Origin: Stenotrophomonas bentonitica
GTDB lineage: Bacteria; Pseudomonadota; Gammaproteobacteria; Xanthomonadales; Xanthomonadaceae
Assembly (NCBI RefSeq): GCF_002887735.1
Contig: NZ_PKQP01000003.1
Span: forward strand, 124,001 to 188,000
Direction: 5' to 3'
Length of the DNA stretch: 64,000 nucleotides
Shown: positions 30,101 through 40,499 of the stretch, one piece after another
How the letters are laid out: every line of letters begins with the position of its first letter
Numbering within the stretch: the stretch's first letter is position 1
Translations under genes and position numbers: made by a program
Notes under the pieces: generated by a model
The model's database searches: none
What the model was told of the DNA's origin: nothing
What the model saw: only the letters and a program-made list of their open reading frames with translations

Positions 30101-30160
30101 CTGCGCTACGCCACCCAGACCGGCCCGCGGTACATGTTCGGCGTCCGCTACAAGTTCTGA
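27149..30160 (+). CDS. TonB-dependent receptor, Xanthomonas/Caulobacter carbohydrate type
   Basis: From ATG 27149 (GGGGAGGG upstream) the receptor has 1003 residues. Residues 1-27 are a signal peptide ending GPAWA. A TonB-box-like TTLDAVQVTGIRG follows near residue 47, then a plug domain with GKFPDTNLAESLQRISGVSI and a conserved VRGIGPDYNLVLLNGRQ. The barrel ends in the typical aromatic terminus MFGVRYKF. The plug signature is that of the large Xanthomonas/Caulobacter receptor family, many of which import oligosaccharides. With the GH3 enzyme, LacI repressor and permease it forms a carbohydrate-uptake locus; a matching operator lies upstream. Confidence 0.94.
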   Translation: MKTYKAVPRKAMLTSALLAVLAGPAWAQDPAARETSTTAPNGVDPTTLDAVQVTGIRGSLTSSMNLKRDSQGVVDGIVAEDIGKFPDTNLAESLQRISGVSIDRTSSGEGSKVTVRGIGPDYNLVLLNGRQMPASNLGNGGAGLNGSRSFDFANIASESISAVEVYKTTRADNPTGGIGATINIKTLRPLEAAPVVSLGLKAVHDTSNDNVPRTLQGSNITGELSGIFSQTYADGRFGVALSASHQERDSGFNQATVAEGWATLRGSDTTDWRALPQPGTGYADRITNRPGPDDIYGRPQNSAYNVNAVQRQRTNGQATFQWKPLDNVTTTLDYTYVENKVQQQRSELSVWFNYGPGDSTWTNGPVAAPIVYSEDVVNGDVAMGGMKLATKNNMEAVGFNVEWEVNDALDMTFDYNRASAESQPDGPYGSAGVLGVAAYVRGKTTVDYSGDLPIINIALPPGGIQASDALVTGSVFQNSYNKSEVEQLQAKGVFRFADYSALDFGVGHTKVDNRSAAAIMQRDSWGGVGTPADYDDSIWYADDMAKYFKAFSGHNDPRLTGQFLVFDFDRLRDRAAQVANGVEPACPTCYVAPTEYSEDIRTTETSKSAYLQYRTTFDWNMPLHIAAGVRYEETEVESQALVRVPTSISWNSLNEFNITYADEGAFVGGKGKYDYILPNLDLKLDLSESLALRGSYSRSLGRPGWTQIESGQRLDNIVRTQGGTGSRGNPALEPLLSDNFDLSLEWYYGEASYASVGFFRKNIKNFISNTIAREDAGSLHTPVGGAYWNEALASGCVATDTVCIRNYIFTNHAGDPGVTSTGVNSAGQQTGSIVGQPGDPIAGFDVTLPANQRSDHLQGWEVAVQHLFGQSGFGVAANYTKVKSGLTFDNLSLGDQYPMIGLSDSANAVLFYDKNAWQVRAAYNWRDKFLNGIGGQGPNPNYTEAYGQLDLNISYAVSEQLTLSLEAINLTDETMRTYSRHTNMLRYATQTGPRYMFGVRYKF

Positions 30161-30185
30161 GTCGGCACTGCCGAGCTGCAGCACC

Positions 30186-30214
30186 GGAAGGCCGCGCTCA
30201 TCCCGCGGCCTTCC
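30186..30214 (+). terminator. Hairpin after the TonB receptor
   Basis: An 11-bp perfect stem (GGAAGGCCGCG / CGCGGCCTTCC) with a seven-base loop, 25 bases after the stop codon. There is no uninterrupted U-run, so it may only partly terminate and leave some read-through into the cupin-like gene. Confidence 0.6.
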
Positions 30215-30265
30215 GCTTCCCTCACCTGCGCGCTACCGTGGGCGCCACCCGCCCCTGCCATCAGG

Positions 30266-31288
30266 ATGCCGATGTCCGCCATGCCCGGCCCGATCGAGGA
30301 ACTGCATGATCTGGATCCGGCGCAGCTGCACGCGCAGTTGCCCGGCTGGACCACGCCGAAGGTGATCCGCGGGCTGGTGGCCGGGTGGCCGCTGGTCGCT
30401 GCAGCGACCCGGTCCGCGCAGGCGGCGGTTGACCATCTCAAGCAGTTCGATCACGGCGCGCTGCCGGTCACTGCCACCACGGCGCCACCGGAGGCCCGGG
30501 GACGGGTGTTCTACAACGCGGACATGAGTGGCTTCAATTTCCGCCGCGAGCAGATCCCGTTGAAGGTCGTGCTCGATACCCTGCTCAAGTACGCGCCGGC
30601 ACCGGCACCGCCGTCGATCTATGTGGCATCGACCACGCTGGACAGCTTCCTGCCTGGCTTCCGCCAGGCCAATGCGCTGGAACTGGGGGTGGACGATCCG
30701 CTGGCCAGCATCTGGATCGGCAACCGCTCGCGCATCGCCGCCCACCAGGACGTGCCGGACAACCTGGCCTGCGTAGCCGCCGGCCGCCGCCGCGTCACCC
30801 TGTTCCCCCCATCGCAGGTGGGCAATCTGTATATCGGGCCACTGGATTTCACGCCGGCCGGGCAGGCGGTCAGCCTGGTCGATTTCGCCGCACCGGACCT
30901 GGTGCGGTTTCCAAGCTTCAGCGCGGCACTGGCGCACGCACAGGTGGCCGAGCTGGGGCCGGGCGATGCCGTGTTCATTCCATCGCTGTGGTGGCACCAC
31001 ATGGAAGGGCTGGAGGCGTTCAACGTGCTGGTCAATTACTGGTGGCGGCCGGTGCCGGCGTGGATGGATGCGCCGATGAACGCATTGATGCTCTCGCTGC
31101 TGGCGCTCCGCGATCTGCCGCCGGCGCAGCGCGCGCATTGGCAGGCGATGTTCCAGCATTACGTCTTCCAGGCCGATGAACACACCACCGCGCACATCCC
31201 CGAGGCCGTACGCGGTGTGCTCGGACCACTGGACCAGGCCGGCGCCGATCACCTGCGCGGCGTACTGCGCAGGCGCCTGGAACGCTGA
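30266..31288 (+). CDS. Cupin-like (JmjC-type) domain protein
   Basis: A 340-residue cytosolic protein of the cupin_8/JmjC type. The putative Fe(II) facial triad is visible as His-x-Asp in IAAHQDVPDNLAC near residue 160 and a distal His in IPSLWWHHMEG near residue 240; the RRVTLFPPSQ strand between is typical. These proteins are often found beside Xanthomonas/Caulobacter-type TonB receptors, but their substrate is unknown. It follows the receptor by 105 bases with a leaky-looking hairpin between, so co-expression is likely. It could be a 2-oxoglutarate oxygenase or a sensor-like fold without catalysis. Confidence 0.85.
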   Translation: MPMSAMPGPIEELHDLDPAQLHAQLPGWTTPKVIRGLVAGWPLVAAATRSAQAAVDHLKQFDHGALPVTATTAPPEARGRVFYNADMSGFNFRREQIPLKVVLDTLLKYAPAPAPPSIYVASTTLDSFLPGFRQANALELGVDDPLASIWIGNRSRIAAHQDVPDNLACVAAGRRRVTLFPPSQVGNLYIGPLDFTPAGQAVSLVDFAAPDLVRFPSFSAALAHAQVAELGPGDAVFIPSLWWHHMEGLEAFNVLVNYWWRPVPAWMDAPMNALMLSLLALRDLPPAQRAHWQAMFQHYVFQADEHTTAHIPEAVRGVLGPLDQAGADHLRGVLRRRLER

Positions 31289-31504
31289 AGGCCGCCACCG
31301 CGGTGCCCACTTCACCCACGTGGGGGTGTAATCCGCAATAATCGCCGCCCAAAGAGTTGTTGACCGCCCGGGGGCGGGGTCGTCGAAAGGCGGGCGCGGC
31401 ACGCGCACCGGTTCGGCACTGTGTCGTGCGCTCCTGACTGCTTCGCTGCTGCCGTTCCATCCGCGTGTTCCGGTTGGTGCTGCACCCTGCTGCCCGTGAA
31501 CCGC

Positions 31505-33091
31505 ATGCGCCCGTTGTCCGCCCGCCTCAACCTCGGCACGTTGATCCTTGCCCTGGCCCTGCTCAGCGCGATCATCGCCCTGGCCAACACCCTGCATGCC
31601 AGCTACCGCGTGCAGCGCGAACAGTTGATCGGCAACACGCTGGAAGCCAACCGCGTGTACGCCAGCAAGCTCGCCGAATCGACCCAGAACTTCGTGCTCT
31701 CCGCTCAGCAGCAGGTGGCCTACAGCGCCACCGTGCTCGGCCAGCGCCAGCATGATCGCCAGGCGCTGGAGGCCGAGGCCGCCCGCCTGCAACTGCAGAC
31801 CAACAGCTTCAACTCGGTGTTGATCGTCGATGCCGGGGGCACCGTGCTGGCCACCTCACCGCAGAGTCTTGCCCTGCAGGGCGTGCTGCTCAACAGTGCT
31901 GGCAACCGCGACGCCCTCGCCCGGCGTGCGCCGTTCATCAGCGATCCGTACCAGTCGGCCACCGGCCGGCTGCTGGTGGCGATCTCGCACCCGATCTTCT
32001 CCGCGCAGGGCCAGTACCAGGGCTACGTCAGCGGCACCATCTACCTGCGCCAGCGCAGCATCCTGCAGTCGTTGCTGGGCAAGCACTACTACCGCGATGG
32101 TTCCTACCTGTACGTGGTCGACCGCAACGGCCGCATCCTGTACCACATCGAGCAGGACCGGGTCGGCCAGTTCGCGCTGCAGAACCCGGCCGTACAGGCA
32201 GTCACCCAGGGCCACTCGGGCGCCCAGCAGGTGCGCAATACCCATGGCGTGCAGATGCTGGCCGGGTACGCGCCGGTGCCGAGCGTTGGCTGGGGGGTGG
32301 TGGCCCAGCGGCCGACCACCGCCACGCTGGCCTCACTGTCCAAGCTGATGTCGGCGGTGATCTGGAATGCGATTCCGCTGGGCATCCTGTCGCTGCTGAT
32401 CACCTGGTGGTTTGCGCGGCGCATCTCGCTGCCGCTATGGCAGCTGGCGCGCAACGTGCAGAACCGCGACACCGGCATCGCGATCCGCCACGTCACCGGT
32501 ATCCGGGCCTGGTACTACGAAGTCGCCCAGCTCAAAGCCGCCCTGCTGTACAGCTTCAACCTGCTGCAGGACCGCATCGGCAAGCTCAACCGCGCCAGCA
32601 TGACCGATCCCCTTACCGGCCTGCAGAACCGGCGCGGCCTGCAGCAGGGGCTGGAAGACTGGCAGGCACGCGGCCAGCCGTTCGGGATCATCGCGCTGGA
32701 CATCGACCGCTTCAAAAGCATCAACGACCGCTTCGGTCATGCGGTCGGCGACGCCGTGATCCTGCGCATCGCGCAATTGATGCGCGATGGCTCACGCGAC
32801 ACCGATCTGCTCTGCCGCAACGGCGGCGAGGAGTTCCTGATCCTGTTGCCGGGCATCGATGCCCTCCATGCCGCGCAGGTGGCCGAGCGCCTGCGTATCC
32901 AGGTGGCCGCCGAAGTGTTCGAGCAGGTCGGCACGGTCACCGTGTCGCTGGGCGTGGCCCACTACCCGACCTATCACGATGATCCGCAGCAGGCGCTGCG
33001 GCTGGCCGACAAGGCCCTGTACATGGCCAAGGAACAGGGCCGCAACCGCACGGTGGTGTACCCGCAGCCCGGCAGTCCGGGCGTAGGATGA
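31505..33091 (+). CDS. Membrane diguanylate cyclase with periplasmic Cache sensor
   Basis: From ATG 31505 (GTG 31496 is a possible earlier start) the protein has 528 residues. A first transmembrane helix (about residues 11-32), a periplasmic dCache domain (about 40-270) with LIVDAGGTVLATSP and SYLYVVDRNGRILYHIE, and a second helix (about 280-305) precede a GGDEF domain starting TDPLTGLQNRRGL. The active site is GGEEF near residue 440, with an intact product-inhibition I-site RDTD exactly five residues before it. It should make cyclic di-GMP in response to a periplasmic ligand. It stands alone between the cupin-like gene and a convergent gene. Confidence 0.93.
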   Translation: MRPLSARLNLGTLILALALLSAIIALANTLHASYRVQREQLIGNTLEANRVYASKLAESTQNFVLSAQQQVAYSATVLGQRQHDRQALEAEAARLQLQTNSFNSVLIVDAGGTVLATSPQSLALQGVLLNSAGNRDALARRAPFISDPYQSATGRLLVAISHPIFSAQGQYQGYVSGTIYLRQRSILQSLLGKHYYRDGSYLYVVDRNGRILYHIEQDRVGQFALQNPAVQAVTQGHSGAQQVRNTHGVQMLAGYAPVPSVGWGVVAQRPTTATLASLSKLMSAVIWNAIPLGILSLLITWWFARRISLPLWQLARNVQNRDTGIAIRHVTGIRAWYYEVAQLKAALLYSFNLLQDRIGKLNRASMTDPLTGLQNRRGLQQGLEDWQARGQPFGIIALDIDRFKSINDRFGHAVGDAVILRIAQLMRDGSRDTDLLCRNGGEEFLILLPGIDALHAAQVAERLRIQVAAEVFEQVGTVTVSLGVAHYPTYHDDPQQALRLADKALYMAKEQGRNRTVVYPQPGSPGVG

Positions 33092-33096
33092 GGGAC

Positions 33097-33115
33097 CGCG
33101 GGCGCGACGCCCGCG
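33097..33115. terminator. Hairpin between convergent genes
   Basis: CGCGGGCG and CGCCCGCG form a perfect 8-bp stem with a three-base CGA loop, in the 36-base gap between the diguanylate cyclase and the convergent gene at 33128. No U-run follows on either strand. A GTAG lies 11 bases before the stem, so it could be a decayed GTAG palindrome. Confidence 0.4.
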
Positions 33116-33127
33116 CTCCTGTTAGTC

Positions 33128-34003
33128 TCAGCCGCCGAGCGGCGTCAGCAGCTTCGGCGCCTTGCTGGCGGCGTCGGCCATGAACACGCCGCCGGCGGGC
33201 AGCAGGTCGGCATTGGCATCGGCGCTCAGTGCCTTGTCGCTGCGCCACGGGGCCTGCTGGTGCGGGCCGGGAATGTAGGCATCCCAGCGGCCGTAGCGCT
33301 CCACCTCATCGCTGAACGAAAATCGCACCGGCACCCGGATGGTCCAGCTCGCCTCGTCCTTCTGATCTCCGGTAGAGGGCGCCTTGAAGGTCCACTTACG
33401 TGCGGCGCCCATCGACACGCGGGCCAGCTTGTCGCGCATTTTCCGCATGTTCGCCTCGTTGGCGATCACACGAAGATTGACCTGCTCGGTGGCCACATCC
33501 AGCACCCTCCCGTCGCGCCCGACCTGTATCAGCAGCAGTACATCGCCACGCCCGCGCGCGTTGAAGACATCCTCGGGATACACCGGCGGCGTCATCTTCA
33601 CCTTGGTGACGTTGTCGGTCGAGGTTTCGTCGTACGTTTCGAAATTCGCCGCCAGCAGCGTGATCAGGCCGGTGCCATCGGGGTTGTTCTTCGCACCCAG
33701 GCGGATGGTGGCCGGGGTACGTGCCTTGACGGCCTGGCCATTCACAAGCACCGGGGCGAAACGCCACGTCTTCACGGCATTTTCGACGAAGGTGACGATG
33801 GTCTCGTCGACCTGCGCGCGCTTGTCCAGACGGAACGCTTCGACCTGGCCTTCGGTGCCGATATCGATCTCGCCGGTAAGCACCATGCTGGCTTCGGCCT
33901 GCTCGCGCACCTCACGCTTGGTCTGTGCGTCCGCATCGGGGACCACGACCATGCCCACGCCGCTGAAGGCCAATGCCAGGGCAAGAATAGGGGAACAACG
34001 CAT
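33128..34003 (-). CDS. Periplasmic protein with two TonB-C-like modules
   Basis: The 291-residue protein starts at ATG 34003 with AAGGAGAG upstream and has a signal peptide (SPILALALAFSGVGM, cleavage near ADAQT). Two stretches resemble the TonB C-terminal fold: residues 40-115 (TGEIDIGTEGQVEAFRL, AVKTWRFAPVLVNGQ) and about 140-240 (TPPVYPEDVFNARGRGDVLL, ARKWTFKAP). There is no membrane anchor or Pro-rich spanning region, so it is not a classical TonB. Function unknown; binding to a TonB-box or to another envelope partner is an inference. It stands between the diguanylate cyclase and aceK. Confidence 0.72.
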   Translation of the reverse strand: MRCSPILALALAFSGVGMVVVPDADAQTKREVREQAEASMVLTGEIDIGTEGQVEAFRLDKRAQVDETIVTFVENAVKTWRFAPVLVNGQAVKARTPATIRLGAKNNPDGTGLITLLAANFETYDETSTDNVTKVKMTPPVYPEDVFNARGRGDVLLLIQVGRDGRVLDVATEQVNLRVIANEANMRKMRDKLARVSMGAARKWTFKAPSTGDQKDEASWTIRVPVRFSFSDEVERYGRWDAYIPGPHQQAPWRSDKALSADANADLLPAGGVFMADAASKAPKLLTPLGG

Positions 34004-34060
34004 CGCACTCTCTCCTTGTGGATGCCTGACAGCGTAGCGCAGTGGGAATCGGGTGGACAA

Positions 34061-35773
34061 TCAGGCCAGCCGCAGCGCCCCGGCGTACGGCGGGGTATCC
34101 GGAAAATCACCGGCCGCGAAACCGGCCTGCAGCCGCTGCCACCACGCCGGATCGAACAGATGCCCGAAGTGCTCGCGCACCGCCGCCAGCTCGGGCGCCG
34201 GCAGCCCCATGAACATCCAGAAGCGCTCGGGAAACACGTCCTGGGGGCCGATCTGGAACCATGGCTCGTCGGCCAGCGCTTCCTCTTCGTTGCGCGGCGC
34301 CGGCCAGGCACGGAAGGCACACTCGGTGACCAGGCACAGCTCATCGTAGTCGTAGAACACGGCACGCCCATGCCGCGACACGCCGAAGTTCTTCGGCAGC
34401 ATGTCGCCGGGAAAGATGTTGTTGCGCGCCATGTCGGTGATCGCCTGCGCGTAGTCGAGCGCGGCAATGCGACGCGCCTCGGCGGTCTGCTCGCGCAGGT
34501 ACAGATTGAGCGGACGGAAGCGTCGCTGCACGTAGCACAGCGCGATCACCAGTTCCTCGCCCTCCTCATGCACGCTGCCGGCGCACTGGGTCAGCAGTTC
34601 CTCGCGCAGCGCCGCGGAGAAACGCGACCGCGGGAAGCGCAGGTGCCGATAGGGCTGCGCGTCGAGCAGCCGGCCGACACGGTCCAGGTTGAATACCAGC
34701 GCATACTTCTCTTCGACCTGGTGCCGGGTCATGGTCTTGGGCCAGGCGAAACGGTCGCGGATCAGCTTGAACACCAGCGGATAGCTGGGCAGGGTGAACA
34801 CCGCCATGACCATGCCGGGCGTGCCATCGGCATGCACCAGCTGCTCGCCGGGCTGGTCCTGGAAGTGACGGAAGAACGTGCGATAGCGCTCGGTCTTGCC
34901 CTGCTTGGCGCGCCCGAGCACGGTGTAGATCTCATCGACCGGCTTGCCCGGCAGCAGGCTGCGCAGGAACACCACCGCATCGCCAACGGTCGCCAGGTCG
35001 GCCTGGAAGTAGCTGCGCGAGACACCGAACAGATGCGCGAGATCGCGGCGCCGGCTCAGCACCGCATCGACGCGCAGGCCGCGCTCGTCATGGACCAGTG
35101 CGATCACGCAGGGCGAGAAGCGATGCTCGCCGAAGACGCGCCCCACCAGATAGGCGCGGCGCTCACGGTAGAACACCGTATCGAGCAGTTCGATGCTGCG
35201 CACCGGGTAATCCCCCCAATGTGCCAGATCGTCCTGCAGGCGCACGGCCACCGCCGCGGCGCAGCGCAGCTGGTGTGCATACGGCACATCGAACCGATAG
35301 TCGCCGAGCACGCGCATGAACGCGTCCGCCGGGCGCGTGGGAGAGAGCGTGTAGCTGTGTCGCGCGACCGGATGGGTAATGGCATCGGACGGCTCCACGT
35401 CCATCGCCATGAACTCGATCGCACCGTCCACACCGCGGGTGGCGAACACCCGCCGCGCCAGCGTGTTGTAGAAGGTCTTGTAGAGCTCGGCGTCGATCAA
35501 GCCGGCCAGCAGTGCAGCGTAGGCGGGGCGTATGCGCAGCCACAGCGCGCGCTCACCGATGTCCGCGCCCGCTGCGCGGCGCAGGGCATCGACGGGCCCG
35601 GCGATGCACAGGTCGTACAGCCCGATGCGCTCCACGGCGTCCTGCCGGGCTCCGGCCCAGTCCCTCTGTTCGAAACGCTGGCGCGCGCGCCGGCTGATCG
35701 CCGCGAAGCGCGCATGGTAGTCCTCGAAGCCATCGCGGATCAGCCGCGCGAGCGCGTCCGGCGTCGCGTTCAT
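34061..35773 (-). CDS. aceK: Isocitrate dehydrogenase kinase/phosphatase
   Basis: AceK phosphorylates and dephosphorylates isocitrate dehydrogenase to switch carbon between the TCA cycle and the glyoxylate shunt. From ATG 35773 ([23 protein letters not shown]) it has 570 residues, close to 578 in E. coli; the frame extends to 35929 without AceK-like sequence. Typical segments: [19 protein letters not shown], the kinase-like [18 protein letters not shown] and [20 protein letters not shown] with YDYDELC. The glyoxylate-shunt genes aceB and aceA are not adjacent here; instead icd, of the monomeric type, lies just beyond one gene. Confidence 0.96.
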   Translation of the reverse strand: MNATPDALARLIRDGFEDYHARFAAISRRARQRFEQRDWAGARQDAVERIGLYDLCIAGPVDALRRAAGADIGERALWLRIRPAYAALLAGLIDAELYKTFYNTLARRVFATRGVDGAIEFMAMDVEPSDAITHPVARHSYTLSPTRPADAFMRVLGDYRFDVPYAHQLRCAAAVAVRLQDDLAHWGDYPVRSIELLDTVFYRERRAYLVGRVFGEHRFSPCVIALVHDERGLRVDAVLSRRRDLAHLFGVSRSYFQADLATVGDAVVFLRSLLPGKPVDEIYTVLGRAKQGKTERYRTFFRHFQDQPGEQLVHADGTPGMVMAVFTLPSYPLVFKLIRDRFAWPKTMTRHQVEEKYALVFNLDRVGRLLDAQPYRHLRFPRSRFSAALREELLTQCAGSVHEEGEELVIALCYVQRRFRPLNLYLREQTAEARRIAALDYAQAITDMARNNIFPGDMLPKNFGVSRHGRAVFYDYDELCLVTECAFRAWPAPRNEEEALADEPWFQIGPQDVFPERFWMFMGLPAPELAAVREHFGHLFDPAWWQRLQAGFAAGDFPDTPPYAGALRLA

Positions 35774-35955
35774 GCGACGCCCCGGACGGAGCAATGATGG
35801 AACCGGCAGGAACAGCAGGCGCATGCAGCCACTTCCAGAGGACCTGCCGCCACCATACGGCAGCGACTGGGCGGTTGCCCAGTCGGCGCAGGTGTGCACC
35901 CGGGTTCCGGGGTAGAGTCGCCCCATCAACCATCAACTATCGAACAGGGGCAGTG

Positions 35956-36852
35956 ATGACGACAGGCCGTCGCAGGACAGTGTGGGCGGGCGCCTTGTTG
36001 CTGGCGGCAATACTGATAGCCGTGTTCTGGGGCCAACGTGACCCGTCACGGGCATCGCAGACCATGGCAGGACCTTCTTCGACACCTGCGCTGTCCGCGG
36101 AGGCTGTCGCTCCAGCCCCTCATGCGCTTAAGTCTGGACCACTCGCGGCCGGCTTCGAAGATGCCACCCGCAGAGAGTTCGAACGTGTCAGCGCTGCGGC
36201 CGGAGGCGGTGATGTCCACGCGCAGCGTCGGTTGGCCGAGCTGTACGAGAAGTGTTTTCTGGTGAACCTCCGGCGTGCGTCCTATCTCGAGGGCGTCGAA
36301 AGCGCGGCCAGGGTGCATCCGGATCCAGATGCCGCGCAGCAGATGCGCCTGACCGGCGAACGTGTTTTCGCGCAATGTGGCGGTGTGGATGGCGGGCAGG
36401 TGATTCCACTTGACGCCATGCTGGCTTGGCGCGAGCAGGCCGCACGCCAGGGTGATCTTGCTTCGCAGCTTTGGTTGCGTCTTCGCCAGACCGCTACGGC
36501 ACCTCTCACGCCGGCGGAGTATGGCCAGTTGATGGAGCAGGTCATTGCGGGCGACGACGCGACGGCGATGGCGTATCTGGGGGCCCTTGCTCAGGGAGCC
36601 GCTGCGACGGGAGCCGCGGGTGGAGATCCGCTCATCACCGGATTGGCGTGGCAGATCACCGCCTGCCAACGTGGACTTGCCTGCGGGGTGGGAAGTGAAT
36701 TGATGGATGCGCTGTGCTTCAACACGGGTGCCTGCACGGAGACAGATGGCACCGTCGTCCTGCGTTTGATGGCCGCAGAGCAGCAGGCTGCGCTGGATGC
36801 GGAGATCGCCCTCCTCTCGACCCAGCTTGGCCGCCGTCCCGGCCGCCAGTGA
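35956..36852 (+). CDS. Single-pass membrane protein of unknown function, paralogue of the protein at 3803-4765
   Basis: From ATG 35956 the protein has 298 residues; upstream frame to 35794 overlaps aceK's leader and is not convincing. A signal-anchor at about residues 9-25 (VWAGALLLAAILIAVFWG) precedes an Ala-rich helical ectodomain with Sel1-like pieces (GGGDVHAQRRLAELYEKC, AARQGDLASQLWL). Near the end AWQITACQRGLACGVGS and ELMDALCFNTGAC align with AWRLAACELGMACGPDS and VLMNNFCANGGIC of the protein at 3803-4765. Function unknown. It lies between the aceK and icd genes, on the opposite strand. Confidence 0.8.
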   Translation: MTTGRRRTVWAGALLLAAILIAVFWGQRDPSRASQTMAGPSSTPALSAEAVAPAPHALKSGPLAAGFEDATRREFERVSAAAGGGDVHAQRRLAELYEKCFLVNLRRASYLEGVESAARVHPDPDAAQQMRLTGERVFAQCGGVDGGQVIPLDAMLAWREQAARQGDLASQLWLRLRQTATAPLTPAEYGQLMEQVIAGDDATAMAYLGALAQGAAATGAAGGDPLITGLAWQITACQRGLACGVGSELMDALCFNTGACTETDGTVVLRLMAAEQQAALDAEIALLSTQLGRRPGRQ

Positions 36853-36882
36853 ACTGCCGCCCGATCAGAACCAATCACCCAT

Positions 36883-36911
36883 AAAAAAACCCGCGCCGGA
36901 GCGCGGGTTCT
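36883..36911 (-). terminator. icd: Intrinsic terminator after icd
   Basis: On the minus strand a 9-bp stem (AACCCGCGC / GCGCGGGTT) with a four-base loop is followed by a run of seven T. It is 33 bases after the icd stop, and lies 31 bases after the stop of the convergent plus-strand gene, which it may also serve. Confidence 0.9.
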
Positions 36912-36943
36912 TCATCGATCACCGCAGTGGCGGGACCGTTGCC

Positions 36944-39473
<2,530 letters not shown>

Positions 39474-39977
39474 TTACTTGACCTCAAACTCCTGCGGCGA
39501 TCCAGCCGCCTTACCATCTACCGTGACTTCCGCGCGGTACTTGCCCGCCGGCCAGCCATTGGCATTCTTGAAGGAGATGTTGGTGGTCTCGGCACCGGTG
39601 GTATTGACCACCTGGTTCTGCTCGCCGGCGACCTGCCCGTTCTGGAAGGTCAGCTTGGCCGCGACGTTGGCGTTGTTGGCGCTGCCGTCCGTGCGGATCG
39701 AGACGATGATGTCGTCCTTCGGCGCGAACAATGCGGCCGAGGTGACGGTCTTGTCCGCCGCAGCGCTCTTGCCGACGGTGACGGTCGAAACGGTCACGCC
39801 GGTGGCAGCGGTCATCGGCTGCGGCGCGGCTTCGGTCATCGGAGCCGGCGCGGCAGGCGCGGTCGCCGCCGGCTGTGCGTTGTTATCGGCGGTGTCTTCT
39901 TTCTTCTTGCAGCCAGCCAGGGCTACGGTGGCCAGAAGCGCAGCGAGAACGGCAGTACTGATGGACGACTTCTTCAT
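39474..39977 (-). CDS. Small lipoprotein of unknown function
   Basis: The 167-residue protein has a lipoprotein signal (MKKSSISTAVLAALLATVAL, lipobox LAGC at about residues 20-23) followed by KKKEDTADNN. A Pro/Ala/Thr linker leads to a single beta-rich domain of about 100 residues (TVTSAALFAPKDDIIVSIRT, ending WPAGKYRAEVTVDGKAAGSP). No cysteines beyond the lipidated one. I recognise no family; the beta domain resembles immunoglobulin-like folds in outline. It precedes a terminator, and the upstream neighbour is the LysM gene on the same strand, 39 bases away. Confidence 0.78.
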   Translation of the reverse strand: MKKSSISTAVLAALLATVALAGCKKKEDTADNNAQPAATAPAAPAPMTEAAPQPMTAATGVTVSTVTVGKSAAADKTVTSAALFAPKDDIIVSIRTDGSANNANVAAKLTFQNGQVAGEQNQVVNTTGAETTNISFKNANGWPAGKYRAEVTVDGKAAGSPQEFEVK

Positions 39978-40016
39978 GGAGATTGCTCCCTGTGTGATGG
40001 TGGGCAGTAAAGTGGA

Positions 40017-40310
40017 TCAGGCTTTGGGCGGCAGTTTCAGGGTCTGGCCGGGCTGGATCTTGTCCGGATCGTCCAGCACGTCGCGGTTGGCCTCGAAGAT
40101 GCGCTTCCACGCATTGGCATCGCCCAGTTCCTGCTTGGCGATCTTCGAGAGCGAATCGCCCTTCTGCACCGTGTAGGTGCCTCCTACCTTCTCCGCGGTG
40201 GTATCCACCGAGGCGGTCACACCCGAGAAATCGACCTGATCGACTTTCTGCGCGGTGGTGTCAACGCTGGCGCTGACACCGGAAAAGTCGACTTTCTTAT
40301 CGGTACTCAT
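40017..40310 (-). CDS. LysM-domain protein with duplicated N-terminal motif
   Basis: A 97-residue protein with no signal peptide. Residues 46-95 are a LysM domain (GTYTVQKGDSLSKIAKQELG, ANRDVLDDPDKIQPGQTLKL), which binds peptidoglycan or, in the E. coli YgaU/Kbp family, potassium. The N-terminus is a 19-residue tandem duplication: VDFSGVSASVDTTAQKVDQ and VDFSGVTASVDTTAEKVGG. It lacks the BON domain of YgaU in this form, although the acidic duplicated segment occupies its place. It is upstream of the lipoprotein gene on the same strand. Confidence 0.85.
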   Translation of the reverse strand: MSTDKKVDFSGVSASVDTTAQKVDQVDFSGVTASVDTTAEKVGGTYTVQKGDSLSKIAKQELGDANAWKRIFEANRDVLDDPDKIQPGQTLKLPPKA

Positions 40311-40429
40311 CCATACACTCCCGTCTTGATTGACGACATGGGAGGCACGGTGTCACAGCCCTTGTTAATGGGGCATGGCGTGGATGTGAAGGCGCGCGGA
40401 ACGGCTACCGGCGGCCACGTTGCCCGGGG

Positions 40430-40499
40430 GTAGAGCCACCCCATGGGTGGCTGCGCGTGGTGCCGGGTTCCGGGGCAGCGACCCGTGGGGTCGCTCTAC
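40430..40499. repeat. Pair of inverted GTAG palindromes overlapping the queF stop codon
   Basis: The plus-strand element reads GTAGAGCCACCCCATGGGTG from 40430. The minus-strand element, GTAGAGCGACCC, CAC loop, GGGTCGCT, has its GTAG at 40496-40499; its TAG is the queF stop codon. Both have perfect or nearly perfect arms and a short loop. Confidence 0.75.

Noticed and set aside
27056..30184. A 1042-codon open frame antisense to the TonB receptor
   Set aside because: It mirrors the receptor frame and its product is a His/Val/Ala/Gly-rich string without domains. Codon bias in GC-rich DNA keeps the antisense frame open.
33260..35797. An 845-codon plus-strand frame over aceK and the TonB-C-like gene
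   Set aside because: Shadow frame covering two confident minus-strand genes; the product has no recognisable domain.
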